From contig NZ_FWYF01000001.1 in NCBI RefSeq assembly GCF_900176375.1, positions 1,312,449 through 1,376,448 on the forward strand: a stretch of DNA of 64,000 nucleotides, written 5' to 3'. Each line of letters opens with the position of its first letter. The first letter of the stretch is position 1. This document shows, piece after piece, positions 7,769-17,116 of the stretch. The translations under genes were made by a program, and so were the position numbers. This DNA comes from Reichenbachiella faecimaris (GTDB lineage: Bacteria > Bacteroidota > Bacteroidia > Cytophagales > Cyclobacteriaceae). The notes below the pieces were generated by a model that had not been told where the DNA came from, made no database searches, and saw only the letters and a program-made list of their open reading frames with translations.

Positions 7769-10741
7769 TTAAAAATTAACACTAAACCCAATCAACAAAG
7801 TCGTTGGTCGTGGATAGGAGGTGTAGTCTATACCTGCCGAAGGAATACCTTCCAGTGCCTTATTGGTATTAACCTCAGGGTCGTATCCGCTGTAGTCTGT
7901 GATTACAAATAGATTTTGTCCTGTCACATATACTCTCGGGCTATTCATCCAGGTAATTTTCTCGTTAGGGATATTCCATCCGAAGGTGACATTGGATAAC
8001 CGAATGAAAGAGGCGTCTTCCAAATATTTAGTAGACGGCGTACCTGCATCGCTCAGACTCCTTGGTGCATTCAGCTCATCATAAGTGATGTTTTTGGCCT
8101 GACCCAGCGAAGATTTATTGAACAAGGCATTGGCGGTATTGTTGTAAACCAAGTTTCCTTTTTTGGCATCAATAAAAATGCTAAAATCAAAAGCCTTGTA
8201 CTTTACCGCATTGTTGATGCTAAAGTCAAAATCTGAATACGGGTTACCTACATAAGCCAATTCTCCATCGTTGGCGTAGATGGAAATCCCTTCACTGTCA
8301 TAGCCTAAAAACTCTCTCAATTTAAAAGTTTGAGAAGGGTAGCCGTTTTCGAGTACCTGAACTGGTGTTGCAGTTAATCCAGGTCCATTGAGCTGCCCGG
8401 TTAAAATATTGTCAGCCGTAAAATCTTCCATTATATTGTCGATCATGGTAAAATTGACCGTGGTGGACCAATCCCATGCTGAGCTTTTCAACCAATTGAC
8501 AGAGACCGAAGCTTCTATTCCTTTGTTGATCAGTACCGCGTCAATGTTTTGCCAACCAAATGGTACAATAGTAGGATCTGGCAGAGGCGTGTAGTATAGC
8601 AGATCTGTTGTTTTTCTATTGAAATAATCTAGTGTCCCTGAAATCCTATCTCCCCAAAGGCCAAAATCTAGTCCCACATTGATCTGTCTAGTGGACTCCC
8701 ACTGAATCTCTCCGTTCTTGACTTGTTTGATTATAACCCCTCCAGTCGTATTATCTTTCTCATAGATCAAATCATAGATATAATCAGGAATCTCTTGGTT
8801 ACCCGTTTCTCCATAACCAACTCTTAACTTCAGATTATTAATTACTCCATTGCCAGCCAAAAAACCTTCTTCTGACATTCTCCAACCCAACGCTGCTGAT
8901 GGAAAATACCCATAGCGATTATCTGGACCAAATCTTGATGAACCGTCCATCCTAATTGAAGCAGTTGCCAAATATTTGTCTTTATAGTTGTAGTTCGCTC
9001 GTCCATAAAAAGATTGTAACTCGCTCAAAGTTCCACCAGAATACACACTTGGTATGATACTACCGTCAGTAGAACCAATATTATCTGTGGGAAGGGTAGC
9101 AGAAGTAACAAAACCCTGTGCCACCATGCTATGCCAGGAAGTTTCGAAATACTGATAGGAATAACCACCCATGATGGAAAATTGATGATCGCCTATTATT
9201 TTATCATATTGAAGATAGTCTTCCATTAGGTAGTTGATAGACTCATTGTGTCTAATCTCTCCATAGCCTTTCAACATAAAAAGCAGTTCCTTGTCAAAGT
9301 TGATCGCTCGATCTGAGGTAGTTTTATCTACTCCCAGATTGACATGGAAATTAAGCCCTTCAATAATTTTGAAATCGGTAGTGATGTTTCCCAATACGCG
9401 ATCGGTTTTGGTTCGATCATTGATGAGGTCAATCATAGCCGTAGGGTTTCTCTCGGTGTCAGAAAACTGATAGTAGGAGCCGTCGTTATTTTTTACGGGC
9501 CATGTCGGATTAGCAGTCAGGGCGTTGTAAATCACATCTCCACCAAACCCACCGCCATCTCCAATGGGTGCATTGCGATCCTTTATGTTTGAGACAGTCA
9601 GATTTAAACCTACATTTAATCGATCCTCAATTAATGTTTGATTCAAGTTGATTCTGGCCGAAATCCTCTTCATAGATGAAGACTCAATGATCCCTTGCTG
9701 ATCCATGTACCCAACAGATGCTCGATAGTTGCCGGCTTGTGATCCCCCTGATATGGAGACTCCGTGATTTTGAGAAATGGCTGGTCTGAATATCTGATCC
9801 TGCCAGTCTGTGCTCGCCCCATAGTCGTGCTCCAAATAACTCAAATTGCCTGTCTGAGCGGCCAATTGTGTCCTTGCACTTCTCCAATCTTTTGCAGAAA
9901 GAACGTCTATTTTCTTTCTTACTTGTGAAAGGCTGGCGTACCCAGAATAATTAATTGATGCACTTCCTGCTTTTCCTCTTTTAGTAGTAATCATAACTAC
10001 ACCGTTTGCTCCACGTGATCCGTAAATCGCTGTGGCCGAAGCATCCTTCAAAATGTCAATGCTTTCAATATCATTTGGGTTTAAAAAGTTCAGCGGATTT
10101 TTGGCCTGGGTTCCGCCTAAGTCCCCAGCTGTAGTGCCCGCAGGAGACACATCCGCTCCAGAAAGGGGCACTCCATCCACTACATATAATGGATCATTGC
10201 TACTTCTGATCGAACCATTACCTCTGATTTTCACAGATATAGCAGCTCCTGGCGCTCCGCTCGATTGTGTGATTTGCACTCCAGTAGCTCGTCCTTGGAT
10301 CATTTCTAGTGGATTGGACACCACGCCCTTATTGAAACTTTCCTCTCCTAAGGCAGTCATGGCTCCCGTAATATCCTTTTTTTGCTGAGTGCCATAGCCT
10401 ATAACTACAATTTCTTCCAATTGCTCGATATCTTCTTCCATAGCTAAGTTGATCACTGTGCGACTGCCTATTTCTATGGTTTGAGATTTATAACCCAGCG
10501 AACTGAAAACCAATATATTTTGTCCTTCTATTAGGGACAGGGAATACTTTCCTTCAAAATCAGTTACTGTGCCAGATGTAGTCCCTTCTACCAGGATACT
10601 TACTCCGGGGAGTGTTTCACCTTGTTCACCTGTTACTTGTCCCGATACGCTTTTTTCTTGTGCCTGAGCACTAAAAAAAACCAACATCAGAAGAGCCACT
10701 AGGAGAAGTTCATTTAGCGTAAACTTGTCTCTCATGTACAT
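7769..10741 (-). CDS. SusC/RagA-family TonB-linked outer membrane transporter
   Basis: 990 residues. A signal peptide (cleavage near AQAQ, about residue 28) is followed by a carboxypeptidase-regulatory-like Ig domain (about 30-110), a plug domain (EIVVIGYGTQQKKDITGA, about 111-235, with the SusC signature DILKDASATAIYGSRGANG) and a beta-barrel ending in the C-terminal aromatic signature GFSVNF. It imports oligosaccharides through the outer membrane with TonB energy and pairs with the SusD just downstream. A second ATG six bases in (10735) is an equally good start. The PKD lipoprotein lies 73 bases upstream with a strong hairpin between. Confidence 0.96.
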   Translation of the reverse strand: MYMRDKFTLNELLLVALLMLVFFSAQAQEKSVSGQVTGEQGETLPGVSILVEGTTSGTVTDFEGKYSLSLIEGQNILVFSSLGYKSQTIEIGSRTVINLAMEEDIEQLEEIVVIGYGTQQKKDITGAMTALGEESFNKGVVSNPLEMIQGRATGVQITQSSGAPGAAISVKIRGNGSIRSSNDPLYVVDGVPLSGADVSPAGTTAGDLGGTQAKNPLNFLNPNDIESIDILKDASATAIYGSRGANGVVMITTKRGKAGSASINYSGYASLSQVRKKIDVLSAKDWRSARTQLAAQTGNLSYLEHDYGASTDWQDQIFRPAISQNHGVSISGGSQAGNYRASVGYMDQQGIIESSSMKRISARINLNQTLIEDRLNVGLNLTVSNIKDRNAPIGDGGGFGGDVIYNALTANPTWPVKNNDGSYYQFSDTERNPTAMIDLINDRTKTDRVLGNITTDFKIIEGLNFHVNLGVDKTTSDRAINFDKELLFMLKGYGEIRHNESINYLMEDYLQYDKIIGDHQFSIMGGYSYQYFETSWHSMVAQGFVTSATLPTDNIGSTDGSIIPSVYSGGTLSELQSFYGRANYNYKDKYLATASIRMDGSSRFGPDNRYGYFPSAALGWRMSEEGFLAGNGVINNLKLRVGYGETGNQEIPDYIYDLIYEKDNTTGGVIIKQVKNGEIQWESTRQINVGLDFGLWGDRISGTLDYFNRKTTDLLYYTPLPDPTIVPFGWQNIDAVLINKGIEASVSVNWLKSSAWDWSTTVNFTMIDNIMEDFTADNILTGQLNGPGLTATPVQVLENGYPSQTFKLREFLGYDSEGISIYANDGELAYVGNPYSDFDFSINNAVKYKAFDFSIFIDAKKGNLVYNNTANALFNKSSLGQAKNITYDELNAPRSLSDAGTPSTKYLEDASFIRLSNVTFGWNIPNEKITWMNSPRVYVTGQNLFVITDYSGYDPEVNTNKALEGIPSAGIDYTSYPRPTTLLIGFSVNF

Positions 10742-10777
10742 GCTTGTTTAAAAAGTCAAATAGTTTTTTTCGGAAAT

Positions 10778-10806
10778 CCACACTTACCCTTGGTGGGTAA
10801 GTGTGG
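10778..10806 (-). other. 12-bp perfect intercistronic hairpin before SusC
   Basis: CCACACTTACCC and GGGTAAGTGTGG pair perfectly around a 5-base loop. No T-run follows on either strand, so it is unlikely to be a simple terminator. In the operon mRNA it would sit between the PKD lipoprotein and SusC, a position suited to setting different transcript levels by processing or 3' protection. Confidence 0.5.
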
Positions 10807-10814
10807 AAAGTACC

Positions 10815-11789
10815 TTACTCAGATTTTGGAACAAGTACCACTTTGTACCATCTATCAGATGTATTTGGATCAATCTCATTATCGATTGCATCACCGCCCC
10901 ATCCCCAAGAGATAAGTTCTACTTTATCTTCAGCAATAGAAAGGATGCCATAGTTATGTTCGTCATGCACGTCATAATCAGAGAACTCAACCCCTGAAGT
11001 ATAATGACCGATATAACCTCCAGCTCCTGCAGTAGCGAGAGTGTAGGTAAAGATAGTATCCTCACCAGACCATGTCTCTAGCTCAAAAGTAAAACTACCG
11101 TCTCTCCAAGCAGTTACATCATTTTCCATTCTTGTAATCAAATCTTCTCCATCGGCAGTACAGCCCTCGCCACTGACTTCGTCGAAGACCTTCCATTCCT
11201 TCCAAAGCGATCCATTGGTCTCTCTAGTAAATGCTCCCTCGGAAGTAAATGTGAATTCGTTATCGAACAGACAGGACCTACCCTCTACCTGATCAGCGAG
11301 ATTGCCCCACCAAAGCTCAACGGCAGTATCTTCAAGTGAAAGACCATCATACCATACCCCAGCTGGGTTGCCGAAGCTTACGGCATTTTTTTGTGGAGCC
11401 AAAACCCAAGTCTTGCTGCTTCCACCAGTTAAGAGGGTCATAGGATCCTGACCAACTTCTTCTATAACAATCGTTTCTTCGGCTGTTTTATCTTCTACTG
11501 AATTACTGGCCGTCAGTACTACGGTGTATTCACCGGCTTCAGCATAGGTGTGAGAAGGGCTCTCTTCAGATGAAGACTCGCCATCACCAAAATCCCAACT
11601 GTAATCATCTGCGTTAAGCGTTTCATTGGTAAAGGCAACGTCATAATCCTCAATGGCATAACTGAATGACGCAATGATGGGTTCGGGAGTTTCCGTTCCG
11701 TCGCCATTGTCATCGTCACTACAACTCACTACAGTAAAGGCTAAAAGCATTAGCGCCACTGCATAACCTGGTAATTGTTTTAAATTCAT
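10815..11789 (-). CDS. PKD-domain lipoprotein, probable surface glycan-binding protein of the PUL
   Basis: 324 residues. Lipobox TVVSC (Cys 23) is followed by an acidic linker, a PKD domain (about 38-110; YSWDFGDGESSSEESPSHTY is the hallmark) and a C-terminal beta-rich region (about 115-324) rich in Trp, with SGGSSKTWVLAPQ, LWWGNLADQVEG and WGWGGDAID. The C-terminal region resembles the binding modules of PKD lipoproteins that accompany SusCD pairs, but I do not know its fold. Inference: it holds the polysaccharide at the surface. It is the first gene of the operon, divergent from the hybrid regulator, so it should be the most directly controlled. Confidence 0.75.
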   Translation of the reverse strand: MNLKQLPGYAVALMLLAFTVVSCSDDDNGDGTETPEPIIASFSYAIEDYDVAFTNETLNADDYSWDFGDGESSSEESPSHTYAEAGEYTVVLTASNSVEDKTAEETIVIEEVGQDPMTLLTGGSSKTWVLAPQKNAVSFGNPAGVWYDGLSLEDTAVELWWGNLADQVEGRSCLFDNEFTFTSEGAFTRETNGSLWKEWKVFDEVSGEGCTADGEDLITRMENDVTAWRDGSFTFELETWSGEDTIFTYTLATAGAGGYIGHYTSGVEFSDYDVHDEHNYGILSIAEDKVELISWGWGGDAIDNEIDPNTSDRWYKVVLVPKSE

Positions 11790-12096
11790 AATAATAGATG
11801 TTTAGTTATATAATTTTTGTTTTGGTATTCGATCGGTGACGGGAGTGAGTTAATCACCCGACCGAAATGCTGAAACAATGTTATGATTTGCGAAAGCTGA
11901 AGAGGTGGAAATACGTGATCAATAAGTGGAATTTTGGGACAATCCTGTCAGTACACATCAAAATAGGCCTTTAAAGACAGGTATTTGTTTGCGCCTTGAT
12001 AGCTCAAATTTTAATATGACACTTACTTTTTGTATGTTTATTGAAGTTTAGTCCTATTACCTAACCAACCAAATAGGCAAGTAACCGGCAACATAC
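11790..12096. promoter_or_regulatory. Divergent control region of the PUL
   Basis: 307 bases between the PKD lipoprotein (leftward) and the hybrid regulator (rightward), with no gene. The clearest structure is an imperfect inverted repeat at 11833-11865, with TCGGTGACGGGAGTGA facing TCACCCGACCGA around a GTTAA loop and small bulges. Its place just upstream of the leftward operon makes it a candidate operator for the regulator (inference). The rightward half is AT-rich, with a TACTTTTTG stretch near 12023 that may be part of the regulator's promoter. Confidence 0.45.
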
Positions 12097-15000
12097 ATGA
12101 GAAAAATTGGCTCCCGCTCGAAGGTTGGCATTGCATGGCCAACACTCTTATTGTTCTTATGCTACTTGAATACAGAAGCTCAGATCAGTAGGTTTTCGCA
12201 TATCGGCGTATCAGAAGGTCTAAGTCATGGCTGGGCCAAATGCATAGAGAAAGATAATCAGGGTTATCTATGGGTTGGGACGGTCAACGGGCTCAATCGT
12301 TATGACGGGAATGAATTCAAGGTATTTAAGAATATCAAAAACTCCCCCAATACAATTAGTGACAATTTTATTCAGGCGATAGAATCAGATCAGCAGGGCA
12401 ACATGTGGATTGGCACCTATAGCGGTGGACTCAATCGTTACGATCCACTGACGGAAACCTTCGTCTCCTACAGAAATGCCCCAAAAAAGCTCAACAGTAT
12501 CAGTGATGATCGCATACATGCCATCACTCAAGATTCGAAAGGAAGATTATGGGTAGGCACTGCCCGAGGTCTCGACCTATACGATTATGAAAATGACCAT
12601 TTCAATCCATATTATATGCTTGTCAAGGACAGGCCGAAATTTATTCGTGGTATTGTAGCCTGCATATACGAAGATCGGGATGACAATATATGGGTAGGTA
12701 CTGACAGTGGCCTTTATAAAATCGATGCCGAAACCGGACGTTTTGTTGGTTTCTCTCATAACCCTAGCGATCGCTCCAGCCTTAGTCATCCTTATGTCAC
12801 TTCCATTTATCAGGATGCTGCTTCAAACATCTGGGTAGGAACCTGGGGTGGAAGTGTCAATCTTTTTCATCCTGAGCAGGAAACATTTACGCGGATTGAA
12901 GAGGAAACCCTAAACCACACCAAACTTAGCCACAACAGTGTACTCTGCATGACTGGAGATCGAGATGGACATCTATTCATTGGTACAGAAGGTGGGGGGC
13001 TCAATGTACTTAATATTGTTGACCACAGTCTGGCAGTTTATCTTCCACGTGTGGGGGAGTTAAATGGGATTAACAGTAACTCGATACATTCCATCTACTC
13101 TGATGCCGAATCCGGGATAACCTGGATTGGATCCTATGGAGGTGGTTTGAATTTTTTCAGTAGATGGAACAAACCTTTTGCGCATTTCAAACAGGATCAG
13201 GATGAATTGAACAACAATAGCATTTTGTCCATTGCAGAGGCATCAGATGGCTTGATCTATGTAGGTACCGATGGCGGTGGGATCAACATAGTCAATCCCA
13301 AAACCAAACAAGTTGAGCAACTCACACATGATAATCTGGACGAAGGAAGCCTAATGAGCAATGCTGTATTGGCCTTAGAATTTGATGATGAACAAAACTT
13401 ATGGGTGGGCACATTTGATGGTGGATTAGATTATTTACCCAAAGGGGCCAATCGATTCCAGCATTTTATTCCCGATCCTGAAGACCCCAACAGCATAAGC
13501 GACTCAGACGTCAGCTCCATTTGTATTGCAAAAAATGGAATAGTCTGGGCGGGTACTATGAATGGAGGCATTAGTCAATACAATCCTATCACACGTACAT
13601 TTAATAATTTCAAGCATGTGCCAGGTAATGCAGCCAGTCTTACTGATAATTTCATTTCTCATATTTTTGAAGGGGCGAATGGCAAATTCTATATTCAGAA
13701 TGGAAAAACTTTGGATGTGTTTGACTCCGAGACTTCTACCTTTTCCCGACTGGACAAATCCTTCGGGATGATCTTAAATACGCCCATTGCCTCATTGGAA
13801 GACAGCCGTGGTAATATTTGGGTAGGTACACGTGAGGGGTTATTCTTTTTTGACCTGAAGTCCATCAAATACAAAGAGTTTAACAAAACTAGTGGACTCC
13901 CTAATAATAGTATAACCGGAATACTGGAGGATCAATTCAGAAACTTATGGGTAAGTACAATGGGCGGATTGGTCAAAATGGAAGCAGCAGTGCAACATCA
14001 GGATACTGTTCGGATGCATACCTATACTAAAGAAGATGGTCTACAGGGCAATGATTTCAAAGACATGGCCTGTCATAAGGGTAAGGGTTCGATGCTTTAT
14101 TTTGGTGGTCAAAACGGTTTCAACTTCTTTTATCCCGAAAAAATCCATCTGAATCCGGTTGTTCCTCAGGTACTATTTACTGGTTTTAGATTATTCAACA
14201 ATAAGGTGGAATTTGGAGAATCAGAAATTTTAAAAAAGCCCCTCAACCAAACTCAAGTAATCCATCTGGACTATAAGCACAACGTATTCTCGTTTGAGTT
14301 TTCTGCACTCAATTACTGGCAACCGCAGAAAAATCAATATGCCTATATCATGAGAGGGTTCGAAAAAAACTGGAATCATGTAGGCAACCAGAACAGCGCC
14401 ACTTATACCAATCTAGACCCTGGGCACTATACCTTCAAAGTGAAAGCAGCCAACAATGATGGCATTTGGAACGAAACGGGAGAATCCATTGAGGTGATCA
14501 TATCTCCTCCCTGGTGGAAAACTACCTGGTTTAGGTTTGCCACTATTTTCCTTCTTGCATTCACTATTGTTGCTTTCATCCGTATTCGACTTTATCAACT
14601 CAAGCAGCGTCAGAAAGAACTGACTAAGGAGGTTGAAGCAAGAACTATCGAAATACGATCCATCAATGAATTGCTGAAAAGCAGAAATGAAGAGATCGGA
14701 ATAAAGAACGACAGGCTCACTGACAACAACAAGAAATTAATCGACCAAAATGGCGAACTCGAAAGACAGGCTATTAAAATTCAATCCCTCTTAGGGGAAA
14801 TACAGGAACTCAATGAGCTAAAACTACGCTTCTTTACGAATATTTCTCATGAGTTAAGAACACCCCTTACGCTGATCATAGGCCCTCTAGAAAAACTCAT
14901 TTCGACCTATGAGAATAAGAACCGATCTCAGAAAGAATTTGGTGTGATGCATCGCAACGCCCTTAAGCTACTTAGACTCATCAACCAGTTACTTGATTTT

Positions 15001-16437
15001 AGAAAAATAGAATCGGGCAACATACAGCTTCAAGCGCAGAAAAATGACATCATTAGCTGTATTCAGGAAGTGTTTGACACTTTTAAGTTCATGGCTGAAA
15101 GAAAAAGAATCAAATACAGATTTGAGTCCGAATACCAACATTATGACCTGTGGTTTGATCAGGAAAAAATGGAAAAAATTCTTACCAACCTGCTTTCAAA
15201 TGCTTTCAAGTATACCTCAGAAGGGCATGTTCTGGTAAAGCTAGCCATGAGCGAAGATGAAAAGGCTATGATATTATCGATTTCAGATACAGGAAGAGGC
15301 ATTCCAGCTGATCAACTGCCTAAAGTTTTCGACCTCTACTATCAGGCCAATAATGCTTCGAATCTAAATCAGGCAGGTTCAGGTATTGGACTGGCACTCA
15401 TCAAACAGTATATTGACCTACACCACGGCAAAATAGAACTGACCAGCCAAATTGATCAAGGATCTTGTTTTAGAGCCCATTTCCCAATTGGAAGCGGACA
15501 TTTGGATGCTTCTGAAATTGTGACCGCAGATGTCGAAGATAGGATCATGATACAGTCTTCAATCCCTGAAACCGAATCATATTCGGAAGAACGTGAGGTT
15601 CCGTTTGATCAGCTATCCGATATACCACTGGGTGAAAAACCCATGCTACTGATTGTAGAAGACAATGCAGACATCAGAGACTATATTAGAAACTCGATGG
15701 ATCAGGACTTTCAGGTTTCAGAAGCTTCTAATGGTGTCATGGGATTGGAGAAAGCATTGGAAATCACTCCTGACCTGATCATCAGTGATGTGATGATGCC
15801 TGAGATGAATGGGTTTATGATGTGTCAGAAACTAAAAGAGGACGAACAAACCAATCACATCCCTATTGTGCTGTTAACTGCCTATTCTGGTGAAGAAAAA
15901 CAGTGGGAAGGCTTCAAATCCGGAGCTGACGACTATATAACCAAACCATTTAACATCAAAATCCTCCAGCAAAAGCTGAAAAATATAACGCATACGCGCG
16001 AGCAACTGATCCAGAAATTCAATCAATCGACCTCTTTGGATATTCAAAATCTATCACCAAAGGAAACAGATCAAAAATTCCTTAAAAAGGCTATAGATGT
16101 CATTAATGAAAATCTGGATGATGCCAACCTAAGTGTGGATGATTTTAGTGACCATTTTAATATGAGCCGACGCAATTTGCTTAGAAAGCTTAAAGCGATT
16201 ACTGGCTTATCGGTTAGCGAGTTTATAAAAAGTATCCGTCTTAAAAAGAGCATATCCTACATCAATACCAGCGATATGAATATTTCCGAAATCGCTTATG
16301 CCGTTGGGTTTAGTGATCCCAAATACTTCAGCAAATGTTTTAAAAGTCAATTTGGTAAATCACCCAAAGAATACAAAGAACCGGATAATTTCAGCTCCAG
16401 TTCTGGTTATCTAAAGACTACCAAGCTGGTCGATTGA
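12097..16437 (+). CDS. Hybrid two-component system regulator (HTCS) of the PUL
   Basis: 1446 residues. Signal peptide (about 1-29); a periplasmic sensor of repeated two-component-regulator propeller blades (about 40-690; recurring NLWVGT, SIYQDA and GGGLN strings); a Y_Y_Y domain (about 730-800); one membrane segment (about 810-830); HisKA with FFTNISHELRTPL (His918); HATPase with NLLSNAFKYT and DTGRGIP (about 1020-1130); a receiver with LIISDVMMPEMNG (Asp1231); and an AraC-type DNA-binding domain (about 1340-1430; ISEIAYAVGFSDPKYFSKCFK). It is predicted to sense a signature oligosaccharide in the periplasm and activate the divergent SusCD operon. Family knowledge is firm; the exact ligand is inferred from the enzymes. 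Confidence 0.95.
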   Translation: MRKIGSRSKVGIAWPTLLLFLCYLNTEAQISRFSHIGVSEGLSHGWAKCIEKDNQGYLWVGTVNGLNRYDGNEFKVFKNIKNSPNTISDNFIQAIESDQQGNMWIGTYSGGLNRYDPLTETFVSYRNAPKKLNSISDDRIHAITQDSKGRLWVGTARGLDLYDYENDHFNPYYMLVKDRPKFIRGIVACIYEDRDDNIWVGTDSGLYKIDAETGRFVGFSHNPSDRSSLSHPYVTSIYQDAASNIWVGTWGGSVNLFHPEQETFTRIEEETLNHTKLSHNSVLCMTGDRDGHLFIGTEGGGLNVLNIVDHSLAVYLPRVGELNGINSNSIHSIYSDAESGITWIGSYGGGLNFFSRWNKPFAHFKQDQDELNNNSILSIAEASDGLIYVGTDGGGINIVNPKTKQVEQLTHDNLDEGSLMSNAVLALEFDDEQNLWVGTFDGGLDYLPKGANRFQHFIPDPEDPNSISDSDVSSICIAKNGIVWAGTMNGGISQYNPITRTFNNFKHVPGNAASLTDNFISHIFEGANGKFYIQNGKTLDVFDSETSTFSRLDKSFGMILNTPIASLEDSRGNIWVGTREGLFFFDLKSIKYKEFNKTSGLPNNSITGILEDQFRNLWVSTMGGLVKMEAAVQHQDTVRMHTYTKEDGLQGNDFKDMACHKGKGSMLYFGGQNGFNFFYPEKIHLNPVVPQVLFTGFRLFNNKVEFGESEILKKPLNQTQVIHLDYKHNVFSFEFSALNYWQPQKNQYAYIMRGFEKNWNHVGNQNSATYTNLDPGHYTFKVKAANNDGIWNETGESIEVIISPPWWKTTWFRFATIFLLAFTIVAFIRIRLYQLKQRQKELTKEVEARTIEIRSINELLKSRNEEIGIKNDRLTDNNKKLIDQNGELERQAIKIQSLLGEIQELNELKLRFFTNISHELRTPLTLIIGPLEKLISTYENKNRSQKEFGVMHRNALKLLRLINQLLDFRKIESGNIQLQAQKNDIISCIQEVFDTFKFMAERKRIKYRFESEYQHYDLWFDQEKMEKILTNLLSNAFKYTSEGHVLVKLAMSEDEKAMILSISDTGRGIPADQLPKVFDLYYQANNASNLNQAGSGIGLALIKQYIDLHHGKIELTSQIDQGSCFRAHFPIGSGHLDASEIVTADVEDRIMIQSSIPETESYSEEREVPFDQLSDIPLGEKPMLLIVEDNADIRDYIRNSMDQDFQVSEASNGVMGLEKALEITPDLIISDVMMPEMNGFMMCQKLKEDEQTNHIPIVLLTAYSGEEKQWEGFKSGADDYITKPFNIKILQQKLKNITHTREQLIQKFNQSTSLDIQNLSPKETDQKFLKKAIDVINENLDDANLSVDDFSDHFNMSRRNLLRKLKAITGLSVSEFIKSIRLKKSISYINTSDMNISEIAYAVGFSDPKYFSKCFKSQFGKSPKEYKEPDNFSSSSGYLKTTKLVD

Positions 16438-16607
16438 TGACCCTCTAAAATAGCCCTTGGTTCCAGAGGAAAAGCCTCACGAGATTGACAATCTCTAAAC
16501 CTTTTTGGTTGTGAAATCAACCTCAAGAGCAATCCATGTAAAGGCTCAGCATTCCCCTTCATGTTGAAGTTTAGGACTGACCTCATTCTGAAGAACGGTT
16601 TTGTTTC

Positions 16608-16643
16608 TTAGTAAGAAAAAGATGAATTCATCTTTCCTACTAA
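16608..16643 (+). terminator. Palindromic hairpin, probable terminator of the hybrid regulator
   Basis: The core AAAGATGAATTCATCTTT (16618-16635) is an 18-base perfect palindrome, and TTAGTA/TACTAA extend it outward with a 2-base bulge. TTTAAAAA follows on the plus strand. The T-tail is short, so termination strength is uncertain. Confidence 0.4.
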
Positions 16644-16659
16644 TTTAAAAAGCAAAGAA

Positions 16660-16684
16660 CCTGACAACTTACCCAATTGTCAGG
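16660..16684 (-). terminator. Hairpin downstream of the nitrogen operon
   Basis: CCTGACAA (16660-16667) and TTGTCAGG (16677-16684) form an 8-bp perfect stem with a 9-base loop. On the minus strand a T-rich stretch (TTCTTTGCTTTTT) follows, so it may end the glnA-glsA-amt-GPAAKN transcript. Confidence 0.45.
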
Positions 16685-16760
16685 CCTTACCTAAAACTAA
16701 ACTCTGTTACAAGTTGAGGGCAGGATTTGCACATGTCACCTACCCTCAATTTCTACCTAG

Positions 16761-17063
16761 TTAATTATTGTTTCTAGTTCTCTCTGGTCTTAAATTTTTG
16801 GCTGCTGGCCCCTTTAGATCTGCCCTATTACTCCTTAAAATTGGAGTCGCTTCGCTCTCTGCTTCCCAGACTTTTACGTTTTTCGCAGCTGGCCCTTTTT
16901 TTAGTCTATTCAGTTTTAAAGAGACCACTACTACGTGCTCATTGGTGTTTTCCCAAGGCTTAGAATTTTTGGCTGCTGGCCCCATGAGCCAACTCTTTTG
17001 AGCCATTGTATTCGCTGTAAATAATACACTAAGTATGAGTGTTAAAAAAATGTACTTCTTCAT
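16761..17063 (-). CDS. Small secreted protein with three GPAAKN repeats
   Basis: 100 residues from the ATG at 17063, chosen because it starts directly with a signal peptide (cleavage after MAQ, residue 22); an upstream ATG at 17093 would add ten charged residues. The mature part carries GPAAKN at residues 28-33, 57-62 and 85-90, a period of 28-29. The first two copies are followed by a KPWE/KVWE element, and copies two and three are preceded by a Lys. I recognise no family. Twenty bases of the coding sequence are identical between copies one and three. It starts 53 bases after the amt stop with no terminator between, so it is probably the last gene of the nitrogen operon. Function unknown; a precursor of small peptides or a repeat ligand are possibilities only. 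Confidence 0.7.
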   Translation of the reverse strand: MKKYIFLTLILSVLFTANTMAQKSWLMGPAAKNSKPWENTNEHVVVVSLKLNRLKKGPAAKNVKVWEAESEATPILRSNRADLKGPAAKNLRPERTRNNN

Positions 17064-17116
17064 AATTCTTTTATTTTGGATTCTTGTTTTCAAAAATTCT
17101 TAAATTTTAATATCGG

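Larger units (their letters stand above)
16438..16760. other. Convergent intergenic region with three hairpins, no gene seen
   Basis: 323 bases between the hybrid regulator (rightward) and the GPAAKN gene (leftward). It holds three inverted repeats: a palindromic one at 16608-16643, CCTGACAA/TTGTCAGG at 16660-16684, and TTGAGGG/CCCTCAA at 16714-16749. I see no open reading frame of interest. The region most likely terminates the two converging transcripts. Confidence 0.5.
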
